DNA of 40,077 bases from Candidatus Zixiibacteriota bacterium (GTDB lineage Bacteria > Zixibacteria > MSB-5A5 > WJJR01). Of the stretch, positions 10,501 through 20,143 are shown in pieces. The stretch lies in the NCBI GenBank assembly GCA_016235085.1, contig JACRMA010000030.1:1-40077 (forward strand), read 5' to 3'. A program made the position numbers and the translations under genes. The notes under the pieces were generated by a model, which saw only the letters and a program-made list of their open reading frames with translations, made no database searches and was not told the DNA's origin. Position 1 is the stretch's first letter. The number at the start of each line of letters is the position of its first letter.

Positions 10501-11496
10501 AACTGGAAATCCATCCTTGCTACAATCGTCATCGTCGCGATGATCTCATCAACTGCGGTCGCGGGCGAAACTTCATCGCTCAGACCCGTATCGACCTTTT
10601 CAATTGTCGCGCGGGACTCCGTGACCGGCCAGTTGGGCGTCGCGGTGCAATCGCACTGGTTCTCGGTGGGACCGGTCGTGCCGTGGGCCGAGGCCGGCGT
10701 GGGCGCAATTGCCACACAATCATTCGTGAAGATCGATTATGGTCCCGATGGACTCGATCGGTTGCGCAAAGGCGAAACTCCCCGGCAGGCTCTGGACGCC
10801 ATGCTCGCCGCCGACTCCGGGCGTGAGGTGCGTCAGGTGGCGATCCTCGACGCCAGGGGCAATGTCGCGGCGCACACGGGGAACAAGTGCATTATCTACG
10901 CCTCGCACATCACCGGTCCGGGTTTCTCGGTGCAAGCAAACCTGATGGAGGATTCCACCGTGCCCCGCGCCATGGCCAAAGCCTATCGCGAAGCGAAGGG
11001 CCACTTGGGAGATCGCATCCTCGCCGCATTGCGTGCCGCCGAGGGCGAAGGCGGTGACATCCGCGGCCGCCAATCGGCCGCCATCCTGATCGTTGACGGC
11101 CAGCGGCATGAGAAACCCTGGCAGGGGAGGCTGGTCGAGTTGCGGGTGGAAGATCATCCCGATCCGATCGGCGAGTTGTCGCGCTTGTATCGTCTCAACG
11201 AGGCCTACGACTGGATGAATCGCGGCGACGTCTACTCGGAAAAGAAACAATGGGACAGCGCATCGGTAGCCTACGGCAAAGCCGAGAACCTGGCGCCCCA
11301 GATTGCCGAATTGCCGTTCTGGCATGCGACAACACTGGCAAGCGCCGGCCGAATCGACGAAGCCCTGCCAATCTTCGAGCAAGTCTTCGCCAAGGAGCGC
11401 CGCTGGATTCCGCTGGTAAAACGCCTGGTGCCCGCCGGGCTATTGCCGAATGACACGACGTTGATCAATCGGATACTTTCTCGAATACCAAAGTAG
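10501..11496 (+). CDS. Exported DUF1028 family protein (putative Ntn-hydrolase fold)
   Basis: Likely GTG start with signal peptide VNWKSILATIVIVAMISSTAVAGE, then STFSIVARDSVTGQLGVAVQSHWFSVGPVVPWAEAGVGAIATQSFV typical of DUF1028; C-terminal TPR-like segment. Confidence 0.85.
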   Translation, partial: NWKSILATIVIVAMISSTAVAGETSSLRPVSTFSIVARDSVTGQLGVAVQSHWFSVGPVVPWAEAGVGAIATQSFVKIDYGPDGLDRLRKGETPRQALDAMLAADSGREVRQVAILDARGNVAAHTGNKCIIYASHITGPGFSVQANLMEDSTVPRAMAKAYREAKGHLGDRILAALRAAEGEGGDIRGRQSAAILIVDGQRHEKPWQGRLVELRVEDHPDPIGELSRLYRLNEAYDWMNRGDVYSEKKQWDSASVAYGKAENLAPQIAELPFWHATTLASAGRIDEALPIFEQVFAKERRWIPLVKRLVPAGLLPNDTTLINRILSRIPK

Positions 11497-11562
11497 TAAT
11501 TTGGGCCGGCATTAGCTATATTGGTATTGCAGGTTGAGTTCGCCAGCAACGGGAGCCTGATC

Positions 11563-12048
11563 ATGAGATACCGTGCACTCACAGGAATAGGAATCGTAGT
11601 CTTGATCATTGCCGGGCACGCCTCCTGCAGCCACAAGGGACCGACCCAGTGGGATGGAACCCTCAAGTGGGTCAACACCTCGGCGCTATATGAGCAACAG
11701 AACGCCAAGAGAGACCATTCGCTGTTATTTGTCGTGACCACCTGGTGCGGCTGGTGCAAGCGGCTGAAGAACGAGACTCTGACTGATACCGCTGTGTGCC
11801 AGATCCTGAGTGAGTCATTCAACATCGCGGAAATCGACGCCGACTCCGACAGTTTGGTTGCCTATATGGACACAACCGTCACGTGCCGTTATCTCAGTGG
11901 GACGATTTACGACGTCAGCGGCTATCCAACAACAGTAGTGCTAACCAAAGAGGGCAAGCTGATCGGCACAATCCCCGGTTACAAGAACGCCGCCGATTTC
12001 AAGGCTCTCCTGATTCGGATCCGGGATGGTGAGTTCGATCCCCATTGA
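11563..12048 (+). CDS. Thioredoxin-like lipoprotein
   Basis: Lipobox-like AGHASC; CxxC motif TTWCGWCKRLKNETLTD; GYPTTVVLTKEGKLIGTIPGY. Confidence 0.82.
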   Translation: MRYRALTGIGIVVLIIAGHASCSHKGPTQWDGTLKWVNTSALYEQQNAKRDHSLLFVVTTWCGWCKRLKNETLTDTAVCQILSESFNIAEIDADSDSLVAYMDTTVTCRYLSGTIYDVSGYPTTVVLTKEGKLIGTIPGYKNAADFKALLIRIRDGEFDPH

Positions 12049-12212
12049 CGGGCGAATCCCGGCAGACCCAGTGAAGTCCATCATTCCCAACCACTTCTGA
12101 AGCTCTGACCAGCAGGATTTCCTCCACAATTAAGTTCCGGGGAATACATTTTGCCTCCAAGCGTATTATTCCTGATTGGAGGCACATGGGACGGTTCTCC
12201 CGGGGGTGGACA

Positions 12213-14279
12213 ATGTCCAATGCAAGGCCGGTGGTGAGACTGACATTCGTGATTCTCGGCGTAGCTGCACTCATTCTGGTCTCGTGCTCGGGCCGGAGCA
12301 CGAAGCCGGTGGACGCAGGTGACCCGGAATTTCATGAACTATGGCCAGATGAAGAGGCCGAGTTGATGGCGCTTCTAATCTCGGAAAAGACAAGCGCACC
12401 GCGAAAGTTGTATGACCAGATAAGTTCAGACTTGGGCTATATCCGCAAGAACTGGGGTGACTCGATCCCCATTGTTAAGCAACTGGTCTTCTCCCCGCCA
12501 TTCTTCGCTGGACATATTGAAATGGGCGTCGACAACAACATCTTCGACTCGATGCAAGCCGGTAAGTACACGAACTGGGACTCCCTCAATCAGTACTTCG
12601 GTCTGGCCAGTATTCACTTTGGAGGGTCGTCAAACGCCGTCTTTATTCAAATGACTACTAGAGTCAACCCCAGGATTCTCGTTTCAGCCTATCGGGGTCT
12701 GCCTGGAGTACGCTGGATCCATTCTGGCTGGTCAGGAATGGACCGCTCGCGGCTATACGCCTACTTGGATTCGGTCGGCCCGAGTTATCTGTTTCGTGAG
12801 GGTTGGGGTGATTGTCCGGCAGGATGCATTCACTCGCGTTACTGGTACTTCCGGTCAGAAAACGGAGCAGTGTCGTATCAGGGCGAGTTCCGTCCAAGCT
12901 GGGACAGCGTTATTCCCGAACCGACCTGGTGGAGCGCAGCCTCCAGATGCATTGAATTGTACCATGCTGCGACCCACTGGGAACGAAAGGACAGCATACC
13001 TCCCACGCCAATTACAGACCTCCTCGCCGGGAATCCGACTGGAAATTCGATCACTCTATCATGGACGGCACCTCACGACCCCGGAAGTACCGGTGGTGCC
13101 TCTCGTTATGATATGCGCGTTTCAACTTCGCCCATAGTTGATTCCAACTACAAACAGGCTCAGGCAATATACGGGATCCCCACACCTGGAGCGCCGGGAA
13201 GTCCCGAACACTTTACATTCATGAGGTCGGGATCCAATACCAAGTACTACTTCGCGATGAAGTCGATGGACTATGACAGAAATACGTCAGCAATTTCCAA
13301 TTTGGCCCATGCGACAACGCTGGCCACATCGGACTGGAAAATCTTCGATACATCAAACAGCCCGCTGGTCAGCAATAGAATCACTGCTCTTTGTGCCGAG
13401 CCGAACGGGACGATTTGGTGCGGTACCGAGGCAGGAATCAGCCGTTACGATGGAAGCGGCTGGTCGACATATACCTCGTCCAATAGCATTCTGCCGAGTG
13501 ACTCAATCTCGACGATCACACTGGACCGTGAAGGCACCTGCTGGATCGTTACTGGCACGGGGGTCGTGAAGTTCGACGGAACCGACTGGTATCCCATCAA
13601 CGTTGATACGAACGGGCTTGCAAGCAGCCATGTTCGCTGTATGGCAGTTGACTCGGCGGGGGGGATTTGGTTTGGACATGACAATGGCATGGTGAGTTGC
13701 CTGAGCGAGGGCAAATGGACCCACCATCAGATCTACGACGGCCCGGATCACTTTGCCCCAATCTGGTCCATGACATGTGACAAGTCCGGAAATGTTTGGC
13801 TCGCCACCGATTCTGGTGCGTTCAGATTCGTTGGATCCGTTTGGACGAATCCGACAGCCGAAAACAGCGATCTTGTGAACTCGAGAATCAGGGTGATGGG
13901 CGCGGATCGAAGTGGCGTCTGGTTTGGCTTTTTCCACAACTGGTATTATGGGGTAAGTTTGTTCACGGGCAGCTATTGGAAGCTGTTTTCATTCATGAAT
14001 AGTCTGTTCCCCGACGAGTCGATCAATTCAACGTCCGTGGATCACGAAGGGCTCATCTGGTTTGCGACTCCGGCGGGAGCCCTCCGCTTCGATGGCGCGA
14101 ATTGGATTCTCGTGCAGACTCCACTCAGCGGCGCGCACTCCAACAATGTCACGGCCATCGCATTCGACTATTTTGGTCCAATTTGGTTTGGAACTGACGC
14201 TGGAATCTGTGTCTTTGCACCGCAGGCGACATCCACATCAGCGGTCATTGAGCGATTGACTGCAACAACCATGAGGTAA
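12213..14279 (+). CDS. Lipoprotein: uncharacterised N-terminal domain, fibronectin type III-like segment, two-component-regulator-type propeller repeats
   Basis: Lipobox LILVSC then SGRSTKP; ITDLLAGNPTGNSITLSWTAPHDPG FnIII-like segment; repeats NGTIWCGTEAGISRYDGSGW, AGGIWFGHDNG, GPIWFGTDAGI. Confidence 0.78.
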   Translation: MSNARPVVRLTFVILGVAALILVSCSGRSTKPVDAGDPEFHELWPDEEAELMALLISEKTSAPRKLYDQISSDLGYIRKNWGDSIPIVKQLVFSPPFFAGHIEMGVDNNIFDSMQAGKYTNWDSLNQYFGLASIHFGGSSNAVFIQMTTRVNPRILVSAYRGLPGVRWIHSGWSGMDRSRLYAYLDSVGPSYLFREGWGDCPAGCIHSRYWYFRSENGAVSYQGEFRPSWDSVIPEPTWWSAASRCIELYHAATHWERKDSIPPTPITDLLAGNPTGNSITLSWTAPHDPGSTGGASRYDMRVSTSPIVDSNYKQAQAIYGIPTPGAPGSPEHFTFMRSGSNTKYYFAMKSMDYDRNTSAISNLAHATTLATSDWKIFDTSNSPLVSNRITALCAEPNGTIWCGTEAGISRYDGSGWSTYTSSNSILPSDSISTITLDREGTCWIVTGTGVVKFDGTDWYPINVDTNGLASSHVRCMAVDSAGGIWFGHDNGMVSCLSEGKWTHHQIYDGPDHFAPIWSMTCDKSGNVWLATDSGAFRFVGSVWTNPTAENSDLVNSRIRVMGADRSGVWFGFFHNWYYGVSLFTGSYWKLFSFMNSLFPDESINSTSVDHEGLIWFATPAGALRFDGANWILVQTPLSGAHSNNVTAIAFDYFGPIWFGTDAGICVFAPQATSTSAVIERLTATTMR

Positions 14280-14282
14280 GCT

Positions 14283-14819
14283 ATGCACCGCGCGATATCA
14301 CTCGCAATGAAGGGACTCACAACCGGGCTCTTGGTTGTGTTCTCCCTCGCCTGCCACAGCAGCCCCACCAAGCCCCTCGGCGACCCGCTTTTGAAATTCA
14401 CCCGCCAGCCCGCCGACGGTTTCTGTCCACAGGAAGGCAAACTGTTCAAGTCCACGATCTGGAAGAACACATCGGGCACTCATACGCTGACGGGCACCGT
14501 CCTCGTTGGCTTCGATGGGCAGCACGACAGTTGTGTCGTCACCATCGGACGCTGCCTGGCCGAGGTTCCATTCCGGCAACACGTCCTCACCACGGCAGAG
14601 GCCACCCAACTGCAGACACTCCTGGCGGCCATACCGACCGAGGCGCCACCCATCAACTTTGCGTGCGACCCTTGCGTAATTACGCGGTATGAATTCGATG
14701 GCCGGACGGTGGATAACAATCCGTGCTTCGAGATATCCGACGCGGCCGATGCCTATCGGCAAAGCCTCACCGCCGTCGAGGACTTATTGAGAGTGATGGC
14801 CGAAGGCACGGCGTACTGA
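14283..14819 (+). CDS. Small hypothetical lipoprotein
   Basis: Signal with lipobox FSLAC, then HSSPTKP; 178 aa ORF starting just after the upstream stop. Confidence 0.7.
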   Translation: MHRAISLAMKGLTTGLLVVFSLACHSSPTKPLGDPLLKFTRQPADGFCPQEGKLFKSTIWKNTSGTHTLTGTVLVGFDGQHDSCVVTIGRCLAEVPFRQHVLTTAEATQLQTLLAAIPTEAPPINFACDPCVITRYEFDGRTVDNNPCFEISDAADAYRQSLTAVEDLLRVMAEGTAY

Positions 14820-14878
14820 AGCGCCGGCCAAGGGAAAGGCGCCGGATGCGCCGATAGGAATGGAGGAGGTACGATCCC

Positions 14879-16123
14879 ATGCGACTATTCGTCTGTTTGC
14901 TCGCCGGCACCGTGATCCTGGTCGGGTGCCAGGGTAATCCTGCCGTGTCCAAGACCGAAAACAACAATGCCGAGAAGTCCAAGGCCGTGGTCGATGACCG
15001 CCTCGTGCAGGCGAATACCCGTTTCGGGTTCAAGATGTTTGCGGAGCTGGCAAAACACTCCGCTGAGGCAAATATCTTCGTCTCCGCCCCCAGCGTTGCC
15101 ATTGCCCTGACCATGACCTACAACGGCGCCGACAGCACGACGCGCGACGCGATGGCCTCGGCACTCGAGCTGGAGGGACTCAGCCTCGATCAAGTCAATC
15201 AGGCGAATCGCGCCCTGAAATCGCTGCTGGAGAATCCCGATTCGGCCGTGACCCTCTCGATCGCGAATTCGCTCTGGGCCCGCGAGGGACTGCCATTCCT
15301 GCCCGATTTCATGAATCGCAACAAAGAGTTCTACGGAGCCCGGGTCACCAGCCTGAACTTCGACGATCCCGGTGCGGCTCCCACGATCAACACCTGGGTC
15401 AGCGAGAACACGCATGAGAAGATCCAGCAGATCGTCGACGCCCCCATCGACCAGGGCACTATTCTCTTCCTGATCAACGCGATCTACTTCAAGGGCGCCT
15501 GGACTCGGACATTCGATAAGGCGCGCACTGTCGATGGCCGCTTTACGCCATTGAGTGGCGCCGGACGAATGCTGCCATTCATGCACCAGTCGGGCAGCTA
15601 TCCATACCTGAAAGGCGACGGTTTCCAGGCGGTCAGCCTTCCCTACGGCAAGGGACGCGTCAGCATGTACATCTTCCTGCCCAACGAGGGAACGAACCTC
15701 GCCACGTTCCAAAGCGGCCTGACGGCGGCATCCTGGGAACAATGGATGGCTCAGTTCGCCATGCAGGAAGGCGATATCGCGCTCCCGCGTTTCAAACTCG
15801 AGTATGAAGCGAACCTCAACAGCGTGCTGGCGTCACTGGGTATGGGAATCGCCTTCGATGGCGGACGGGCGAATTTCAGCAAGATGTTCCCGATTTCGCA
15901 GAGCCGGAACGTCTTCATCAGCAAGGTCAAGCATAAGACCTTCGTTGACGTCAACGAGGAAGGGACCGAAGCCGCGGCCGTCACATCGGTGGAAGTCGGC
16001 ATCACGTCGATCCGTGAACCACAAGAGCGTTTCAATTTCATCGTCGACCGGCCCTTCTTCTTTGCGATCCGCGACAACCAGACCGGGACGATTCTATTCA
16101 TGGGTTCTATCGTGAATCCGTAG
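14879..16123 (+). CDS. Serpin family lipoprotein
   Basis: Lipobox ILVGC; serpin signatures FVSAPSVAIALTMTYNGAD, LFLINAIYFKGAWTRTFD, hinge VDVNEEGTEAAAVTSVEVG, and FIVDRPFFFAIRDNQTGTILFMGSIVNP. Confidence 0.94.
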   Translation: MRLFVCLLAGTVILVGCQGNPAVSKTENNNAEKSKAVVDDRLVQANTRFGFKMFAELAKHSAEANIFVSAPSVAIALTMTYNGADSTTRDAMASALELEGLSLDQVNQANRALKSLLENPDSAVTLSIANSLWAREGLPFLPDFMNRNKEFYGARVTSLNFDDPGAAPTINTWVSENTHEKIQQIVDAPIDQGTILFLINAIYFKGAWTRTFDKARTVDGRFTPLSGAGRMLPFMHQSGSYPYLKGDGFQAVSLPYGKGRVSMYIFLPNEGTNLATFQSGLTAASWEQWMAQFAMQEGDIALPRFKLEYEANLNSVLASLGMGIAFDGGRANFSKMFPISQSRNVFISKVKHKTFVDVNEEGTEAAAVTSVEVGITSIREPQERFNFIVDRPFFFAIRDNQTGTILFMGSIVNP

Positions 16124-16160
16124 GGTGGGCTCCGCCCACCATTGCGGCGGAGAGCCGGCG

Positions 16161-17324
16161 ATGCGCAAATCACACATAGTCATTCTAGGTGTCCTGACAA
16201 CAATCGCCCTCGCGGCCTTTGGTTGTGGCGAGGAGAAGATCACAAAGCCCAAGCCTGTGGGTCTCCGGCTGACACCACTCGCCAATGCCGAGGCGGAGCT
16301 GATGGCGCTCTGGCTGTCCGAGGAGGTCGAAGCACCGTTGGATTTGTACGAGCGCATCCGCGCTGATCTGGTGGCACTCCGATCCAACTTTGGCAACACT
16401 CCGCTCCTCGATTCGATCTCCTTCACATCGCCTTACGAACCGGGATTCCTCCTCTTCGACTTTGGTCCATTCGGGCGTGAGGAACTCCTCAATCACGCCA
16501 GCCCCGTCTGGGATTCGCTCAATGCCCTGTACAAACCCGTCTTCGATACGACCTACCAGCGCGCGGCCTTCCCCGGACGGCTGAATGCAATGCGGCTGGC
16601 GGAAGCGTATGCCCGCGTTTCGCAAATCTCCGACGGGGGAGTCGGATTGCATGTCAATATGACGTTCGGAGGATGGTGGCCAAACCAGATCACTCCCGGA
16701 TTTCTGGGCGGCGATACCATGGTGTATCTGTTTCAGCACTCCTACCAGGAACAGCCGATTTCGGCGCCCGACAGCATTGCCTTTTGGTGTTACTACTCCA
16801 CCCCCAATGCCGCATGGTCGGCCGGACGATATGTCGTTGATGACACAGGTCAGGGCGATGCGCCTCCCAGTTGGTGGAGCGACTTCTGTTCGCACGCATG
16901 GCACATGAACCAGCGCGCCGAACGATGGTGCCAGGGCGATCCGGGCATTGTCCCGGTACGCATCACGGACGTTCCGCCGGCCAGCATCGGACGCGACGGT
17001 TTCACTCTCCGATCGGTTTCGCTGTCGGGCAACCTGATCTCGATCACAGTTCAATACGGCGGCGGCTGCGAACCCCACGACTTCCTGCTGTTCATGAGCC
17101 CATCGGCATTTGCGGAATCTTACCCAGTCCAGGCGAATCTGTACTTGATGCACGAGGACAACGACGACCACTGCGAGGCGCTGATTACCGAGACAATCCG
17201 ATTCGACATTTCGCCGATCGCCCGCCAGTACGAACGCTTTTACGGCCAACCCGGTGACATCAGGCTGAACGTATTCAATTTCGAGCGCACCGAATCACTG
17301 CCAGTGCTCTATCATCCGCGGTAG
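16161..17324 (+). CDS. Hypothetical lipoprotein paralogous to the N-terminal domain of 12213..14279
   Basis: Lipobox AAFGC then GEEKITKP; shares AEAELMALWLSEEVEAPLDLYERIRADLVALRSNFG pattern with the upstream lipoprotein. Confidence 0.75.
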   Translation: MRKSHIVILGVLTTIALAAFGCGEEKITKPKPVGLRLTPLANAEAELMALWLSEEVEAPLDLYERIRADLVALRSNFGNTPLLDSISFTSPYEPGFLLFDFGPFGREELLNHASPVWDSLNALYKPVFDTTYQRAAFPGRLNAMRLAEAYARVSQISDGGVGLHVNMTFGGWWPNQITPGFLGGDTMVYLFQHSYQEQPISAPDSIAFWCYYSTPNAAWSAGRYVVDDTGQGDAPPSWWSDFCSHAWHMNQRAERWCQGDPGIVPVRITDVPPASIGRDGFTLRSVSLSGNLISITVQYGGGCEPHDFLLFMSPSAFAESYPVQANLYLMHEDNDDHCEALITETIRFDISPIARQYERFYGQPGDIRLNVFNFERTESLPVLYHPR

Positions 17325-17397
17325 ATGCCGTAGCATCCGCCGCAGATCGCCACACGCCCCTTGCCATTCAATCGTTGGGCGCGTAGAATCGTCTCCT

Positions 17398-17676
17398 GTG
17401 TCCGACGAATCCTTCGAACAGCCGATTGATGGCACACTCGATCTCCACACCTTCTCCCCAAAGGATGTGACATCGCTGGTGCCGGCCTACATCGAGGAAT
17501 GTCACGCTCAAGGCATCCATCATCTCCGCATCATCCACGGCAAAGGTACCGGGACCTTGCGAACCATTGTGCACTCGATTCTGCAAGCTCATCCGTTGGT
17601 ACAGTCCTACCGGCATGAGGGCGGCAACGGTGGCTCCTGGGGAGCCACCGTCGTCGATCTCAAGCCAACTCCGTGA
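17398..17676 (+). CDS. Stand-alone Smr domain protein
   Basis: GTG start; LDLHTFSPKDV...HHLRIIHGKGTGTLRTIVHSIL Smr motif. Confidence 0.88.
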   Translation: MSDESFEQPIDGTLDLHTFSPKDVTSLVPAYIEECHAQGIHHLRIIHGKGTGTLRTIVHSILQAHPLVQSYRHEGGNGGSWGATVVDLKPTP

Positions 17677-17691
17677 GCAGTCTTCGGACGA

Positions 17692-19932
17692 TTACGGACA
17701 GAACGGCGCCGAACCGCCCTCGAAGACAACATTGATCATTTTGATCACGTCGAACACGTCGAAGACGCTGTCGCAGTTCATATCCACGCGTCCCTCAGGT
17801 GGTATCGGTGGTGTTCCCCCCGAGAAGACAAAGTCAATCAAGCTGATGATATCGAACACGTCGACGGTTTGGTCACCGTTGAAATCGCCCATGATATACG
17901 CTGGTTGCACATAGAACTTGATGGCCGAGCCAAAGCCGGATGAATTGCCGGCGCCATCAGTCGCTTTGATGTGCCAATACCAGAATTGATTGGTCACAAG
18001 CTGGTTGGCCAAAGGCAACGGGAAGCTGGTGGTTCCCAATCCGCTGAACGACCGCAGGCCGGTTGTGAACCCCGGATCGGCTGCCACCTGCAACTCGTAC
18101 GTGACCGGCGTCGCAGCATCCGGCGACTTCGCCAGGGAAACAGCGGTCCATGCGAACGTCGGAGTCGTCGTGGTGATCGTGTCGTTGGCCAGCGGCGACG
18201 GTGGAATCGGCGTGGGAACCGCCGGTGGTGTGGCGTCGATCCAGATCGTCCGGACTGGCGAGAGCGCACTGGAATCACCAAAGTTGTCGAAAGCTCGCAA
18301 ACGCCATGAATACTGCCCATCAGGCAGTACTTCGGTGTAGCTATGCGATATCGGCACAGTGCGGAATGTGACTCCGGTGGCGAACAACGGATCGGTCGAA
18401 TACTCCAGCACGTAATTGAGCGAAGAATCGTAGGTCGACCAGTCACTCCATGAGAACGTGACCGATGGATCATTGGTGATTATGCCCGAGGCTGGTCCCA
18501 GAAGTTTTGGCGGGAACAACCGCAGCGGCATGTTGGCTGCGTACACATCCTGATTGAAATCCCGTGTGTCGGTGAATACGACAGTGGCTCTCAACCGGGT
18601 GGAGGTCAAGCCGATGTATTCTCCAATCAATCCGGCGTTGGGGTTCAAAAGTGTAATCGGCGTGCGATTATCATACGGCGTGATTTGCGGAGACGACTTC
18701 GCGGAGGCCGCATTGAACGGATTCGACGAGACGTTCGACACCCGCTGATTAGGCGTCCACGTTTGGCCGCCATCAAACGAATGCGTGATCCACAAGTCGA
18801 AGAGCAGATTCGACGGGTCAAGCCGGCGGTCATAGAACGCCACACTCACAACCCCATCGGGATTGACCGAAATCCAGGGATGGAACTGATCGGCTCCATT
18901 CCCGACCGGATCGTCGTTGAGACGCTGCCGTGGCGACCACGTCTTGCCGCTGTCAGCGGAGACGGTCATGTATAAATCGAGAAATCCATCGGCCGCCCGA
19001 TCGGGGAAGGCACAATAGAACCGCCCGTCGTAGGGGCCATCGGTGATATCGGCGGTCAGCGCGGGATACGCGAAGGCGAGGATGCCTCCGTTGATGTTCT
19101 CGGCCAAGAATGATGTGGGAGCAACGACGCGGTCGGTTCCCCACGTGAATCCCTGATTGGTCGAGATGTCGCACAGAATGGCCGACCGGGCAAACGAGAG
19201 CCAGGCAATCACAACCCGGCCATCATTCCCCACCGCCGGCGTCGGCCACTGCACATTGCCCTTGTCCGAAACCGGGCGGGGCGTACTGAAACTGAATCCG
19301 TCGGTCGAACGAATGCAATGGATTGCCGTCGTATCAGTGAAACGAGTCCACGCAACATAGACACTGCCGTCGGTCGGACCGTGGGTTTGATCGCACGCAA
19401 TCATCTCCTTGTCTTCAAATGGGCCCGAGGGTGTGTCAACGCCGGTCAGAACTGTTCCCCACGTATTCCCGGAGTCAAACGACACCGGGAAGAAGATGCC
19501 ATTGGCGGGCCCCACGGACTCAAACGAGAGAAGCACCGTGTAGAACCTTCCCGCAGAATTCGCCACAATCGCCGGGTCAGAAGCCCAGTCGTAGGGGAGA
19601 TTTCCGATCAGTCCTCCCTCGATCCAGGTCGTGCCCCCATCGTGAGTGTAGCCCCATCCGATCTGCCGATAACCGAGCCGAAAATCGCGCCATACGGCCA
19701 CCATGTTGTCCGGATTCGTCGGGTCGACAGCCACCTGCTCTTCGTTTTGCAGTTGTGTCGTCGCATCGTGATTCAACTTGATGTTCGGCGGGGTCGTGTC
19801 TGCGACATCGAACCACATCGGAATGTCCATGGCCGTTTGCGCAACAACCGAACCCGGATCCGCAAACAACGTCAAGAGGACGAGCAGGGAAACCAACACC
19901 ACCATGAGAGTGGCACGATCGCTCTTCGGCAT
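17692..19932 (-). CDS. Exported sialidase-like propeller protein with dockerin-like C-terminus
   Basis: Start MPKSDRATLMVV with signal peptide; Asp-box-like repeats (TWIEGG, SFDSGNTWG, SADSGKTWSPRQ, SFDGGQTWTPNQ); C-terminal GDFNGDQTVDVFDIISLIDFVF and DMNCDSVFDVFDVIKMINVVF. Confidence 0.83.
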   Translation of the reverse strand: MPKSDRATLMVVLVSLLVLLTLFADPGSVVAQTAMDIPMWFDVADTTPPNIKLNHDATTQLQNEEQVAVDPTNPDNMVAVWRDFRLGYRQIGWGYTHDGGTTWIEGGLIGNLPYDWASDPAIVANSAGRFYTVLLSFESVGPANGIFFPVSFDSGNTWGTVLTGVDTPSGPFEDKEMIACDQTHGPTDGSVYVAWTRFTDTTAIHCIRSTDGFSFSTPRPVSDKGNVQWPTPAVGNDGRVVIAWLSFARSAILCDISTNQGFTWGTDRVVAPTSFLAENINGGILAFAYPALTADITDGPYDGRFYCAFPDRAADGFLDLYMTVSADSGKTWSPRQRLNDDPVGNGADQFHPWISVNPDGVVSVAFYDRRLDPSNLLFDLWITHSFDGGQTWTPNQRVSNVSSNPFNAASAKSSPQITPYDNRTPITLLNPNAGLIGEYIGLTSTRLRATVVFTDTRDFNQDVYAANMPLRLFPPKLLGPASGIITNDPSVTFSWSDWSTYDSSLNYVLEYSTDPLFATGVTFRTVPISHSYTEVLPDGQYSWRLRAFDNFGDSSALSPVRTIWIDATPPAVPTPIPPSPLANDTITTTTPTFAWTAVSLAKSPDAATPVTYELQVAADPGFTTGLRSFSGLGTTSFPLPLANQLVTNQFWYWHIKATDGAGNSSGFGSAIKFYVQPAYIMGDFNGDQTVDVFDIISLIDFVFSGGTPPIPPEGRVDMNCDSVFDVFDVIKMINVVFEGGSAPFCP

Positions 19933-20143
19933 ATCGAACTCCCGGACAAGCAGTTGTGAACTCGACGACATGTTGTGGCTGGCCGCAATGCGCTCCGATC
20001 CCTTGGGCCAGCCGGTCAGTACTGGGTTCCCTATCACGGAACACCGATAATGTCAAACTAACAATTATCCCGCTTTTGGCAAGCTCCGGAGCGAACCGGA
20101 TCGGATTAGTGGACAATATTCGGGCGAGAATCGACGAGGCGCG

